This document shows positions 42,981 to 51,747 of a DNA stretch of 64,000 bases, one piece after another (positions within the stretch are counted from its first letter, which is position 1; the number at the start of each line of letters is the position of its first letter). The notes beneath the pieces were generated by a model. It was not told the DNA's origin. It searched no databases and saw only the letters and a list, made by a program, of their open reading frames with translations. Source of the stretch: Verrucomicrobiota bacterium (GTDB lineage: Bacteria > Verrucomicrobiota > Verrucomicrobiae > Limisphaerales > UBA11358); NCBI GenBank assembly GCA_014860005.1, contig JACZKP010000124.1, forward strand, positions 1-64,000. Direction: 5' to 3'. The position numbers and the translations under genes are program-made.

Positions 42981-43928
42981 ATGAACACACTTTGCGGCAT
43001 CATGATTGGATTCATTCGTTATTGTCTGGTTGCGGTTGCCGCAGGTTGTGTCGCGCTGGCCGCCCCGGCCGCGCCGCAAGCACAGCATGTCTTCATCATC
43101 AGCATTGACGGGGCAAATCCCGAAGTGCTCCAGCGCAGCGAGATGCCGGTGGTCAAGAAACTCGCGAAGGAAGGCGCACACACCTGGGTGGCGCGGACCA
43201 TAATTCCCAGCATCACCCTGCCGAGCCACACGTCCATGCTGACTGGCGTGGAGATGAACAAGCACAAGATTACCTGGAACAAAATGTCGCCCACCAGCGG
43301 GGTGGTCCGCGTACCAACCGTGTTCACGGTCGCGAAAGCCGCGGGACTGTCCACGGCAATGTTTGTGGGCAAGGAGAAGCTCTGGCATCTGGCCAAGCCC
43401 GGCACTGTGGATGAATTCAGTTTCAACCGCGCCGCGTCGCTGGCCACCAGCATAACCGATCGGGGCGGTTCCGTGATCAAGACTGACGGCCACGTGTTCG
43501 CGCAAGATGTGGCCGCGGATGCCGCCGCCTACATCCTCAAGCACAAGCCCCACGTTTGCTTCATTCACTTTGCCGAACCCGATACGGTGGGCCACCAATA
43601 CGGCTGGGGTTCGCCGGAGCAAATGCGGGTGCTGGCCGACACGGACGCCGCCATCGGCCAGGTAATCAAAGCCATCCGCAAGGCCGGCCTCGCGCGGAAA
43701 AGCGTCGTCATCCTCAGTTCCGATCACGGCGGACATGAGCGCGGCCACAGCAAAGGCACGCTGGCGGATGTGCAAATTCCGTGGATAGCCTGGGGCAAGG
43801 GCGTGAAGAACCGTTTTGAAATCACCACCCCGGTCAGCACATGTGACACCGCCGCCACGACGCTGTGGCTGCTGGGACTTCAAGCCCCACCCATGGATGG
43901 GGTCGCTGTAACCAGCGCGTTCAAATGA
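42981..43928 (+). CDS. Exported nucleotide pyrophosphatase/phosphodiesterase-like protein
   Basis: The 315-residue product has a signal peptide ending near APAAPQA. Motifs of the alkaline phosphatase superfamily are clear: HVFIISIDGANPEVL (metal ligand Asp), SITLPSHTSMLTG (nucleophile Thr in the NPP pattern T-x-P-x-H), HFAEPDTVGHQYG and ILSSDHGGHERGH. This resembles the NPP/phosphodiesterase branch, which hydrolyses nucleotide or phospholipid diesters outside the cytoplasm. It is unlike the 20884 protein of the same superfamily. An alternative start at 43002 is possible. Confidence 0.86.
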   Translation: MNTLCGIMIGFIRYCLVAVAAGCVALAAPAAPQAQHVFIISIDGANPEVLQRSEMPVVKKLAKEGAHTWVARTIIPSITLPSHTSMLTGVEMNKHKITWNKMSPTSGVVRVPTVFTVAKAAGLSTAMFVGKEKLWHLAKPGTVDEFSFNRAASLATSITDRGGSVIKTDGHVFAQDVAADAAAYILKHKPHVCFIHFAEPDTVGHQYGWGSPEQMRVLADTDAAIGQVIKAIRKAGLARKSVVILSSDHGGHERGHSKGTLADVQIPWIAWGKGVKNRFEITTPVSTCDTAATTLWLLGLQAPPMDGVAVTSAFK

Positions 43929-44003
43929 TGTGAATTGTGAACTCAGGCTGCGGGAGTCGCTGCTTCCTGATGACCGTTGGCGCCTGCGGGCCTCGCTGGC
44001 AGG

Positions 44004-45065
44004 TCATTTCTGATCGCGTTGCGGCAGCGACGATTTCTGTGTGGGCGTCCGCAGCGGGTACAGTCCAGGGCAGCAGCCAAAGGTTTCATGAAAAGCCTGG
44101 CTGAAATGGCTCAGGCTGGAATAACCGACCTCCAGCGCGGCTTCGGTAACGTTGAATTCGCCGGAGCGAAGCAATTCCGCCGCGCGATCCATGCGAAGCT
44201 GCCGCAGATACTGCGTGATCGTCATGCCGGTGGCGGTGGAAAACGTGCGGCTCAAATGAAACTGACTGCATCCCACGGCCCGGCCAATTTCCTCAAGGCT
44301 CAACGGTGTGGCCAAATTGGCGCGCAGCAGGGCGATGACTTTTTCCACGCGTTCGGCGGACAGTCTTTGCTGACGCTGACAAAACATTTCCTGGCCGTCC
44401 GGCGCGAGGAAAAAGAGATCGGCCACCACCTCCAGCGCCTTGGCCTGATACCAGAGCGATTGGGCCGCAGCCAGCACCGGCGGTTCGCGCAGACTCGCGA
44501 GAAGTTGCTGCTGGCGGGCCGTGAGCCGTGACGTTGGCGCGATGGCGGAGGATTCGCCCTGACCGGCCACGACCTCGCGCACCACCGGATGCAGGGTTGG
44601 CGCGAAGTCGCCGAGATGGCGGCGCACGAAGTCGAACGACATTTCAACGGTCAGAAACTGGTGTCGCTGCCGGGCCTCCCGCACCGCGCGCACCGGCGTG
44701 TCGCCGCGACGATAAAAGCCGACCGTCAAGGGCGTAAAGGCCGCCTCCGTGTTCTTATGACTGACCTTCCCGTTGCCGGCGAGGTTCAGACACACTTCCA
44801 CGCTGGCCGGATGGAAACTTTTTCCCCAGTCCAATTCCTCGCGCGACTCGAAATCATGCCACTCGAAACTTGCACCCGTGCTGCGAAAGCTGCCGTGCAA
44901 ATGTTGCCAGCCAGCACCCACCGAACGCCACACCGGTCGTTCCGAAAAAACCTCGTTGGTCCGGGCCTCGTTGGAAGGCTCGGATGCGTAATTAACTCGG
45001 GCGGTGGCAGCGCGCATTGGCGACAATTTGCCATCTCCAGCCGGGCAGGCAACATATTGTGTCAA
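44004..45065 (-). CDS. AraC-family transcriptional regulator
   Basis: This 353-residue regulator has an unrecognised N-terminal ligand-binding-like region (about 1-240). Two C-terminal helix-turn-helix motifs follow: LSLEEIGRAVGCSQFHLSRTF and FNVTEAALEVGYSSLSHFSQAFHETFG, the classic AraC/XylS signature. The N-terminal residues before an internal Met at about 17 (MRAATARVNYA) lack family character, so 45017 is a possible true start. Targets are unknown; it is convergent with the phosphodiesterase gene. Confidence 0.85.
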   Translation of the reverse strand: MTQYVACPAGDGKLSPMRAATARVNYASEPSNEARTNEVFSERPVWRSVGAGWQHLHGSFRSTGASFEWHDFESREELDWGKSFHPASVEVCLNLAGNGKVSHKNTEAAFTPLTVGFYRRGDTPVRAVREARQRHQFLTVEMSFDFVRRHLGDFAPTLHPVVREVVAGQGESSAIAPTSRLTARQQQLLASLREPPVLAAAQSLWYQAKALEVVADLFFLAPDGQEMFCQRQQRLSAERVEKVIALLRANLATPLSLEEIGRAVGCSQFHLSRTFSTATGMTITQYLRQLRMDRAAELLRSGEFNVTEAALEVGYSSLSHFSQAFHETFGCCPGLYPLRTPTQKSSLPQRDQK

Positions 45066-45183
45066 ACCGCGATCAATTTATGGTTGGTGCTGGCCATTGC
45101 CCGGACACAGTTTCTGCCCTGAAAGATTGCCCCGGAGAGCGATTGCAGGGGCAGGGGTGGGCGAAGTTCTCGCCGTCAACAAC

Positions 45184-46590
45184 TCACGCCAGCAGCGTGT
45201 TCATCGCCTGGGTCAACACGGAATCCACCCCGGGATCACAGAAGGAATAGTCCACTTCGTAGCCGCCTTGCGGAAAAGCTTCCACCGTTGGGATGTACCA
45301 CGGACCGCCATCGCCGTAAGCTGCCACGGCCGCGAATCGTCCCTTGACCATTTGCTGTGCGCGCAGTTGATATTCCACGAACGCCTCGGAGGGTAGATGC
45401 AGCAGGGTCGCATCGTTGAGTTGCAGTGCGCTGATGACAATCGGAGTCTGGCGCTGGCAACGCCGCAACCATGCCAGCCGGAAAGCGGAGCGATTACGGT
45501 CGGCCACACTGCGCTTCGTGTCGCTTATCACCGCCTCCAGTTCCGCAGCGTGCAGACTGGAGCGCGGCGGTGGCTGCACTGCACAACTGCGCCAGACAAC
45601 TTCCGCCAGACCTACCGGGTGCAACGCGGTTTCCGAAGCGACGATGCCTTCATAAATCCTGCGGGTCAGCACGATTCTCATGGCGGGTGAACCGTCGTTG
45701 TATTTGCCGGCGGCCACGTTGCCGGCGCAACCGGTAAAATAAATGTGGTGGCAGTGCGGTTCGTCCTTCGCGCGTTGCTTGCGGGCGAGTCCGGCAAAAT
45801 CACTGCTCACCCGTCCGTCGCCATAATAACTCATCGGATGAGTGGCGTAATAATGGCAGGCGGCCAGCTTGGTGTCGTGATGGTAGAAAGCCACGGTCCT
45901 GAGCTGAGAATCAATCAGCCCTTCCGGCAACTCGGCATCAGCCGGTTTCGCGCTGCGGCTGCCGCGCCAGAATTTTACCTTGCCGTCTTCGCCGAGGATG
46001 CGCCGGTTGGAAGCGACTTGGTGGACTGTTCCCTGGCTGCGAGCGATATGAGTCAGAGGTTGAATCCGCCGCAGGCTTTCGGTGACAGCACGGCGACCGC
46101 GTTGCAGACATTCGTCAAAGAAGGCCAGGTCCACGATCGGGGGCAAGCCGGGCTGTGCGGCCACGATCCTTTGACCTTCCAGGCAGGCGAACGGGGCGTT
46201 GTGCTGATGCACGCATTGGACTGCCACCCGGTCAGGCGTAGTGCCCGCCGCCTCGGCCAGCGCCTGCCGCCAGGCGATGTGCGCCTCGTTCAACAAGCCG
46301 GTCCAGTCCACCGCGCAGATCACGATCGGCTTCCCTGCACCCAGCAACACAAGGCCGAGCGCTTCGAGTGAGTCATCGTAACCGCCGACCGATTTGATCC
46401 AGCCGCCGCACAAGGGGTGGCCCATGGGTGGAGTCACGTCGAAACGAAATGTGGCCAGGGACAGTCGGGACTTCCGTTTCGCGCCGGAAGCGGCGAACGG
46501 TGCGGTGCGACAGCCGCTGAGAGCAATTGCCGCCGCCGTGGCGCCAAACTGAAGGAATTTTTTTCGGCTCAGTTTTCGGTTTTTGCTCAT
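45184..46590 (-). CDS. Neutral/alkaline ceramidase-like exported protein
   Basis: The 468-residue product starts MSKNRKLSRKKFLQFGATAAA, a Tat-like signal (SRKKFLQ) with a lipobox-like LSGC after it. The body resembles the N-terminal catalytic domain of neutral ceramidases: FDVTPPMGHPLCGGW, the metal-binding QCVHQHNAPFAC, and a second Zn-type region ATHPMSYYGDG with FTGCAGNVAAGKYN. Ceramidases hydrolyse the amide of N-acyl sphingosines, but many bacterial relatives have unknown substrates. The start at 46590 places the signal correctly; gatC lies 35 nt upstream on the same strand. Confidence 0.75.
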   Translation of the reverse strand: MSKNRKLSRKKFLQFGATAAAIALSGCRTAPFAASGAKRKSRLSLATFRFDVTPPMGHPLCGGWIKSVGGYDDSLEALGLVLLGAGKPIVICAVDWTGLLNEAHIAWRQALAEAAGTTPDRVAVQCVHQHNAPFACLEGQRIVAAQPGLPPIVDLAFFDECLQRGRRAVTESLRRIQPLTHIARSQGTVHQVASNRRILGEDGKVKFWRGSRSAKPADAELPEGLIDSQLRTVAFYHHDTKLAACHYYATHPMSYYGDGRVSSDFAGLARKQRAKDEPHCHHIYFTGCAGNVAAGKYNDGSPAMRIVLTRRIYEGIVASETALHPVGLAEVVWRSCAVQPPPRSSLHAAELEAVISDTKRSVADRNRSAFRLAWLRRCQRQTPIVISALQLNDATLLHLPSEAFVEYQLRAQQMVKGRFAAVAAYGDGGPWYIPTVEAFPQGGYEVDYSFCDPGVDSVLTQAMNTLLA

Positions 46591-46625
46591 GGCTTGGTGA
46601 CTGCGGCTGGTCACGCCTTGGCAAT

Positions 46626-46913
46626 TCACTCGACAATCTTCGGAACGACGAACAAACCGTTGGCTTGCGCCGGAGCATTGCGCATGGCGTCATCATGGGG
46701 CAGGGAGGGTCGCAATTCATCGGCCCGGGTCACGTTCACCAGCGGCACGGCGTGCGCCGTCGGCTCGACTCCGCTGACATCCAATTCCTTAAGCTTTTCG
46801 ATGTAGCCTAGAATATGACCGAGTTGCGCGCCGAGCTTCTGTTCCTCTTCGGGCGTCAGTTGGATGCGCGCGAGATGCGCGACGTATTTGACATCAATTT
46901 CCACCGCAGACAT
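46626..46913 (-). CDS. gatC: Aspartyl/glutamyl-tRNA amidotransferase subunit C
   Basis: This 95-residue protein matches GatC: IDVKYVAHLARIQLTPEEE, LGHILGYIEKLKELDVSGVEP, and the C-terminal DELRPSLPHDDAMRNAP and GLFVVPKIVE. GatC stabilises the GatA-GatB amidotransferase that makes Gln-tRNA and Asn-tRNA from misacylated precursors. The gatA and gatB genes are not in the window, so this gatC is separated from its partners. A start upstream at 46988 would add residues foreign to GatC. Confidence 0.93.
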   Translation of the reverse strand: MSAVEIDVKYVAHLARIQLTPEEEQKLGAQLGHILGYIEKLKELDVSGVEPTAHAVPLVNVTRADELRPSLPHDDAMRNAPAQANGLFVVPKIVE

Positions 46914-47161
46914 GGAGACAGGGTAGGGGCGGAGGTCGCACGGGAGAAGCGGAAAAATTCCTGCGTGGGATGCGGAGTGCGCGATCAATCAGACGGTGTG
47001 TGCGCAGCCTCGCGGATCGAACGACCAACTGAGCGACGCGGGCGGAAACGCCTGGTCGGCTGCAACAATCGCGGACAAATTATCCGCACCGTCCGACTGC
47101 CCAGCGGGGCGGCGCTGCAGCGGTCTAGGTGGCAAACTCGTCACCACAAACATTTCTGAGA

Positions 47162-47392
47162 TCATCGTGGGAACCGCCGACGCCAGAGGTGCCGCACAAA
47201 CCAAAAGCACGCCAGCGCGAGGAGAGCAACGCCGCTCCAGAACGGCCACCAGAAATGTCTGTCATCAAGACCACCTGCTGCCGAAGGAACAGCCCGGACA
47301 ACGCTCATGGCTGCGTCGAGCCACCAATAGGCGTAGGCAATACACAAGCTGCCGATAACTGCTGCAAGGATGGATTTGGCTTTTGTGTTCAT
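47162..47392 (-). CDS. Small two-helix membrane protein
   Basis: This 76-residue protein has two predicted membrane segments, about residues 7-24 (SILAAVIGSLCIAYAYWW) and 48-66 (WWPFWSGVALLALACFWFV), and a basic tail WRRRFPR. No family is recognised. The first ATG in a good context is at 47392; the longer frame to 47434 seems unlikely. It lies between gatC and ptsH. Confidence 0.5.
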   Translation of the reverse strand: MNTKAKSILAAVIGSLCIAYAYWWLDAAMSVVRAVPSAAGGLDDRHFWWPFWSGVALLALACFWFVRHLWRRRFPR

Positions 47393-47446
47393 AATTTGGT
47401 GTGACGCTCGCTGCCGCCTAACTTGAACAAGCAATAATTTTCTCGC

Positions 47447-47746
47447 TCAATCCTCGTCAAACCGCCGTTTGAGCAGGTTTTCGAGTTCGTTGATGGCCTG
47501 CGAAGCATCCGGGCCGTCGGCATGGACGGTGAGTTTGCTGCCGGGGCCGGCGGCCAGCATCATCAGGCCCATGATGCTCTTGCCATTGACCTTTTCACCG
47601 TCCTTTTCGACGAAAATGTCGCTGCTGAAGCGGTTGGCGGTCTTGACGAACATGGCGGCGGGCCGGGCGTGGATGCCCAGCTTGTTTTGCACCGTCAGTT
47701 CTTTGGTCAAGTTTTCGCCGTTGTCCGGCAATTTTTTAGCGCTCAT
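47447..47746 (-). CDS. ptsH: HPr phosphocarrier protein
   Basis: This 99-residue HPr-fold protein has the phospho-accepting histidine in NKLGIHARPAAMFV (about 26) and the regulatory serine in NGKSIMGLMML (about 57), the site of HPr kinase. The N terminus has about ten extra residues; an upstream in-frame ATG at 47758 would add four more. It is encoded directly after hprK, so kinase and substrate form an operon. In bacteria without sugar PTS permeases such pairs act in regulation. A small hairpin (47774-47789) in the 50-nt gap could tune expression. Confidence 0.93.
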   Translation of the reverse strand: MSAKKLPDNGENLTKELTVQNKLGIHARPAAMFVKTANRFSSDIFVEKDGEKVNGKSIMGLMMLAAGPGSKLTVHADGPDASQAINELENLLKRRFDED

Positions 47747-47796
47747 CGGATCGCGCATTATACCTAGCTGAAATGGCGCCGTTGCGCCAATCAATT

Positions 47797-48744
47797 CTAC
47801 AGTTTGCTGCCCGCCGCCATCTTGGCGATCAACCGGTCGTTCAATTCTTTGGCCGGATTGTATCCGGCCATTTTGAGTTTGGTCTGGAACGCCGCCACTT
47901 CGATCAGTCGGGCCAGATCGCGCCCCGGACGCACCGGAATCGTTATGTGCGGCACGTCCGCGCCGAGGATTTTTATGAATTCCTGCTCCATGCCCAGGCG
48001 GTCCACATCGGATACTTCGTTCCACGTTTTGAGGGTGACCACGAGGTCCACACGTTTCTCGGCGCGAATACATTTGACCCCAAACATGGCGGCCACATTG
48101 ATGATGCCAATACCGCGGACCTCCATGTGATTACGGGTGACTTCCGAACTGGTGCCGATGATGTCGCGTCCATCCATCAGCGTCACGCGGGTGACGTCAT
48201 CGGCGACCAGGCTGTAGCCGCGCTCAATGAGCGCCAGGACACACTCGCTCTTGCCGATGCCGCTTTCGCCCTTGATGATGACGCCCACGCCGAGAATGTC
48301 CACCATGCTGCCCATTTCCGTGCCGCGTGGGGCGAACATCATTTCCAGCGCCAGCGTGGCGAGGTTGATGAACTTCATGGTGATGAGCGGGCACAGGAAA
48401 ATCGGCACGTCCGCCGCTTCGGCGGCGCGGAGAAATTGCGCATCCGGTTTGTGATTGCGGCTGAATACGACACAAGGAATACGGTGCGCAAAAAAATCCT
48501 CGTAGCGCCGCCCGCGTGAAACCGGGTCGAGCGATTTGAGATAATACGCCTCGGCGTTGCCGATCACCTGCACGCGCTTGTGGGCGAAATACTTCTTGAA
48601 ACCCGTCAGTACGAGCCCGGGCCGGTTGACCGTCGGCTCGTGGATGACCCGTTTCAAGCCTTTCGCCCCAGCGGTCAACCGCAGTTGCAGTTCGCCCGCG
48701 TGGTCGGTGTAAAACCGTTCAACCGTGACGTTCTCGTGTCGCAT
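47797..48744 (-). CDS. hprK: HPr kinase/phosphorylase
   Basis: This 315-residue protein has the N-terminal domain and the P-loop IIKGESGIGKSECVLAL (about 155-171). The HprK signature NHMEVRGIGIINV (about 207-219) and the C-terminal helix follow. It phosphorylates the regulatory serine of HPr with ATP or removes it, linking metabolic state to regulation. It lies 60 nt downstream of lptB and 50 nt upstream of ptsH on the minus strand, at the end of an envelope-biogenesis operon, echoing the lpt-rpoN-ptsN arrangement of Proteobacteria. Confidence 0.93.
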   Translation of the reverse strand: MRHENVTVERFYTDHAGELQLRLTAGAKGLKRVIHEPTVNRPGLVLTGFKKYFAHKRVQVIGNAEAYYLKSLDPVSRGRRYEDFFAHRIPCVVFSRNHKPDAQFLRAAEAADVPIFLCPLITMKFINLATLALEMMFAPRGTEMGSMVDILGVGVIIKGESGIGKSECVLALIERGYSLVADDVTRVTLMDGRDIIGTSSEVTRNHMEVRGIGIINVAAMFGVKCIRAEKRVDLVVTLKTWNEVSDVDRLGMEQEFIKILGADVPHITIPVRPGRDLARLIEVAAFQTKLKMAGYNPAKELNDRLIAKMAAGSKL

Positions 48745-48804
48745 GTCGGATTGAGTTTGGGATGACGCGAGGCAACAAACCTCAACGGGTCATCAGTTTT
48801 CGTG

Positions 48805-49569
48805 TCAAAGGTTAAAGTCCGGGCCAAGATAAATTTCCCGCGCCTTCGGATCGTTCGCCAAAAACTCCGCGCTGCCCTCGATGAGCACCTGTCCCTTGAC
48901 GATGATGTAGCCGCGGTCAATCAACTTGAGCATCTCGCGGGCGCTGTGGTCCGTGATCAGCAGTCCGAGCCCGCGGTCGCGCAGCCGGCGCACAATTTTC
49001 TGTACCTCATAAACCGCCAGCGGATCAATGCCCGCGAACGGTTCGTCCAACAACATCAGCTTGGGGCTGGTCACCAAAGCGCGAGTGATTTCGAGCCGCC
49101 GCTTCTCGCCGCCGCTCAACGTGTAGGCCTTGCTCTTGGCCAGCGGAGTGAGGTCCAGTTCCTCCAGCAAATACTTCAGCCGCACGGCGCGTTCGGCCCG
49201 CTTCATCTTGCAGGTTTCGAGGATGGCCAGAATGTTTTCCTCAACCGTGAGTTTGCGAAACACGGACGGCTCTTGCGTTAGGTAGCCAATCCCCAGCCGC
49301 GCCCGTTTGTGCATGGGCAATGCCGTGATGTCGCGGCCTTGAAAAAGCACCTGGCCTTCCTCCGGCCTCACCACGCCCACAACCATGTTGAACGTCGTCG
49401 TCTTGCCCGCGCCATTCGGGCCGAGCAACCCCACGATTTCCCCGGCGCCCACACGGATGGAAACCTTGTTCACCACGCGGCGGGAGCGATATTCCTTCAC
49501 GAGGTCGTGCGTGGACAGCAACGACTCGCCGTTGGCCGGTTGTTCGGCTTGTGACGCGGCTTCGTTCAT
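48805..49569 (-). CDS. lptB: LPS export ABC transporter ATPase LptB
   Basis: This 254-residue ABC ATPase (start 49569, overlapping lptA by 4 nt) has Walker A GLLGPNGAGKTTTFN (about 42-56), the Q-loop TQEPSVFRKLT, the signature TLSGGEKRRLEI and Walker B LMLLDEPFAGIDP. A switch His lies in ITDHSAREM. LptB powers extraction of lipopolysaccharide from the inner membrane through LptFG. The longer frame from 49674 would only add non-conserved residues that overlap lptA. Its neighbours lptA, kdsA and hprK fix the assignment. Confidence 0.93.
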   Translation of the reverse strand: MNEAASQAEQPANGESLLSTHDLVKEYRSRRVVNKVSIRVGAGEIVGLLGPNGAGKTTTFNMVVGVVRPEEGQVLFQGRDITALPMHKRARLGIGYLTQEPSVFRKLTVEENILAILETCKMKRAERAVRLKYLLEELDLTPLAKSKAYTLSGGEKRRLEITRALVTSPKLMLLDEPFAGIDPLAVYEVQKIVRRLRDRGLGLLITDHSAREMLKLIDRGYIIVKGQVLIEGSAEFLANDPKAREIYLGPDFNL

Positions 49570-51530
49570 GGGCGGCTGGGTTTCAAAATCTCCTGCGCTT
49601 CGGGCAACACCTCGGCGCGAATTGTCATCTTGTAAGGCGGGGTGGCGGCCAGGCGACCGTTGGCCCGATCCCAAACCAGCGTGCGCGCCTCAGTAATGAG
49701 CAGTTCCGGAGTGTCGAGAGTGGGTGTGCCCGTCAACTCCAACACTTGCGTGGCGGCTTCGTAGGTGGCGCGCTGTCCCCGCCCCACGTATCCCGGTTGT
49801 TCGACCCGCACGTCGCCCTCGGCCACCAAATCCGATAATCCGTTCGTGGCCGAGGTTGACTGCGATGAAATCGTGCGGGCGGTCAGCTTGCGGTACAAAG
49901 CGGGGCCATTAGTCACGCCGGGCGTGCCCTGTTCGTAAACCACGTTGTCCACCGCGCGGATGCTTTCCACTTGTTGGATGTCTTCGCCGAAACGAACTTC
50001 CAACGTATCGCTCCGCAAACGCGATTCGCGGCCGGTTAAAGGCGATTCGTGCGCCCGCGCTCCGCCCAGGAAGGTCACCTGACCGCGTTTGGCGCGGAGT
50101 TCCGGCGCAAAAACTTCAATCACTTGAGGCGCCTGATTCGAGTGCGGTGTGTCGGGAAAGAACGTCAGAAATGCCCCGGACTGTTGGCCCAAAGTGACCT
50201 TGGCCGCCACGTTGCCGGTGGCCAGAACTTCGCTGGTTGGCGCATGAATGGTTACCTCTTCCGCGTGGCCTTCGCTTTGATCCAGTCGCCACGTGGGATG
50301 ACCAGTAAAAACAATGACTTCACTGGCAGTGGTGTAGAACGCGCGATCGGCACTCAGCCGGCGGTCACCCTCCGTTTGGCTCACCACAACGCGTCCCTCC
50401 GCGATGGCGACCTTTTCCGCAGGCTCGGTCCGGTCAGAGACAATGGTGAGTTTGTCGCACGCTAGACTGTTTGTGCCATCCACCACGCGCACCGCGCCAT
50501 CGGCAACCGTGCGGTTGGTTTGCATCTGCAAATGATCGGCAAACACGTCCACCAAGGGCGACGCGTCGTCGGTGGCTGGCGGTGGCGCGTTGGTGGTCAT
50601 CAGAAAAAATCCGCCAAGGCCGAGCGATTCCCGCGGCAATTTCAGCGCGACGGTGCCCGTGCCTTCAAAACTCTTGTCCAGTCTTCGAATCAACATTTGA
50701 TCCGCGCGACCTTCCTGTCGTCCTTGTTGCCACGCGGCGTTGCCTTCGAGTCGCATGATTTCATCCGCCCGTGTATAGACCACCCGGTCCGCTCGCGCAC
50801 GGCGTCCATCGGCTTTGCTGAGGATGCTGACGTCGGTCTCTGCCAACAGGAGATCGAAGGACTGGCTATTGGTGGAACTGGTCGCCGTGAGCACGCCGCA
50901 GGTGAATTCCACTTCCGGGTCCTCGCCATGAACCTGGTCGCGATACACCCCGCGCCGGTTTGCAATGTCGAATTCAAACTGACGGGATGTGATTTCGAGC
51001 GGCGGCCGGGTTTCGGCGACAGGAGTGCCGGGCACGGTGCGCTGAACCAGCGAGCGAACATCGTTGGAAATGACCAGATTGGAATCATCCTGCCGCCAGA
51101 GAAATCCCTGACCTTCCACGGAAAAGCGTTCATCGCCGGTCTGCACCTTCAGTCTCCCCGGCGAACTGGCCACGCGCCGGGTCGGGTCATAAAGGCAGTC
51201 TGGCGCATCAATCACAATGTCCCGCTGGCCGTCTTCACGGAAGGTTTGCAGTTTCATCTGCGTGAGGCGCACTTTCTTGTCGGCTTCAAAGCGCGCTTCG
51301 CTGCCGGTCACTTGCAGTTTCATCTGGGTGTGATGCGGCGCGGGAAAGTACTCGACCACGTTGAACGGACTGGCCCCACCCCGCGATGCCTGGGGTTGCG
51401 CCAGCATCAAATCGCCGCTCCCCAGCACCACGCTGAAAACCGCTCCCGCGAGCCACGCCCGGATGCCACGCCGGCCTCCGCGAGGACGTTGCTCCGCGAC
51501 GCGCGAGTTTCTGGTCATTGGTCGTTTCAC
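49566..51530 (-). CDS. lptA: Large LptA/OstA-family lipopolysaccharide transport protein
   Basis: This 654-residue protein has a signal peptide (about 20-45, ending LAQ) and several OstA-like segments. These include VTGSEARFEADKKVRLTQMK, LVDVFADHLQMQTNRTVADG with DKLTIVSDR, and the C-terminal YVGRGQRATYEAATQVLELT. At least three copies of the periplasmic LptA fold seem fused, and the N-terminal part could replace LptC. It is more than three times the length of E. coli LptA (about 185). Overlap with lptB (ATGA) shows coupling. It should bridge inner and outer membrane for LPS transport. Confidence 0.85.
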   Translation of the reverse strand: MKRPMTRNSRVAEQRPRGGRRGIRAWLAGAVFSVVLGSGDLMLAQPQASRGGASPFNVVEYFPAPHHTQMKLQVTGSEARFEADKKVRLTQMKLQTFREDGQRDIVIDAPDCLYDPTRRVASSPGRLKVQTGDERFSVEGQGFLWRQDDSNLVISNDVRSLVQRTVPGTPVAETRPPLEITSRQFEFDIANRRGVYRDQVHGEDPEVEFTCGVLTATSSTNSQSFDLLLAETDVSILSKADGRRARADRVVYTRADEIMRLEGNAAWQQGRQEGRADQMLIRRLDKSFEGTGTVALKLPRESLGLGGFFLMTTNAPPPATDDASPLVDVFADHLQMQTNRTVADGAVRVVDGTNSLACDKLTIVSDRTEPAEKVAIAEGRVVVSQTEGDRRLSADRAFYTTASEVIVFTGHPTWRLDQSEGHAEEVTIHAPTSEVLATGNVAAKVTLGQQSGAFLTFFPDTPHSNQAPQVIEVFAPELRAKRGQVTFLGGARAHESPLTGRESRLRSDTLEVRFGEDIQQVESIRAVDNVVYEQGTPGVTNGPALYRKLTARTISSQSTSATNGLSDLVAEGDVRVEQPGYVGRGQRATYEAATQVLELTGTPTLDTPELLITEARTLVWDRANGRLAATPPYKMTIRAEVLPEAQEILKPSRP

Positions 51531-51675
51531 AAGGTCACGAGGCGTAAGCCGCCACCAAGTGGTCCCAATTGTTTTGCGCCTTCAAGGTCATTTTCGTCAC
51601 TTCGTGCCCCGCCAATCCCGCGAGTGTCAGGCTCCGGTTCACGGTGGCAACCTTAACGGCCTTTCGCTGGACGAG

Positions 51676-51747
51676 GAAATCAATTTTCAATTCCCTTGCG
51701 CTCCGGTGTGTTCGACGCTGGAAGTTGGATGTTCGTGGTTCATCCCT
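51676..51747. repeat. Short repeat overlapping the kdsA stop codon
   Basis: The spacer between lptA and kdsA contains ATCAATTTTCAATTCCC and GCTGGAAGTTGGATGTTCG followed by GGTTCATCCC, which overlaps the kdsA stop. A close relative (GTTGGATGTTCATCCCT) overlaps the nadC stop at about 33603-33620. Such strings are typical intergenic repeats in the phylum; the rest of the spacer holds nothing recognisable. Confidence 0.5.
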
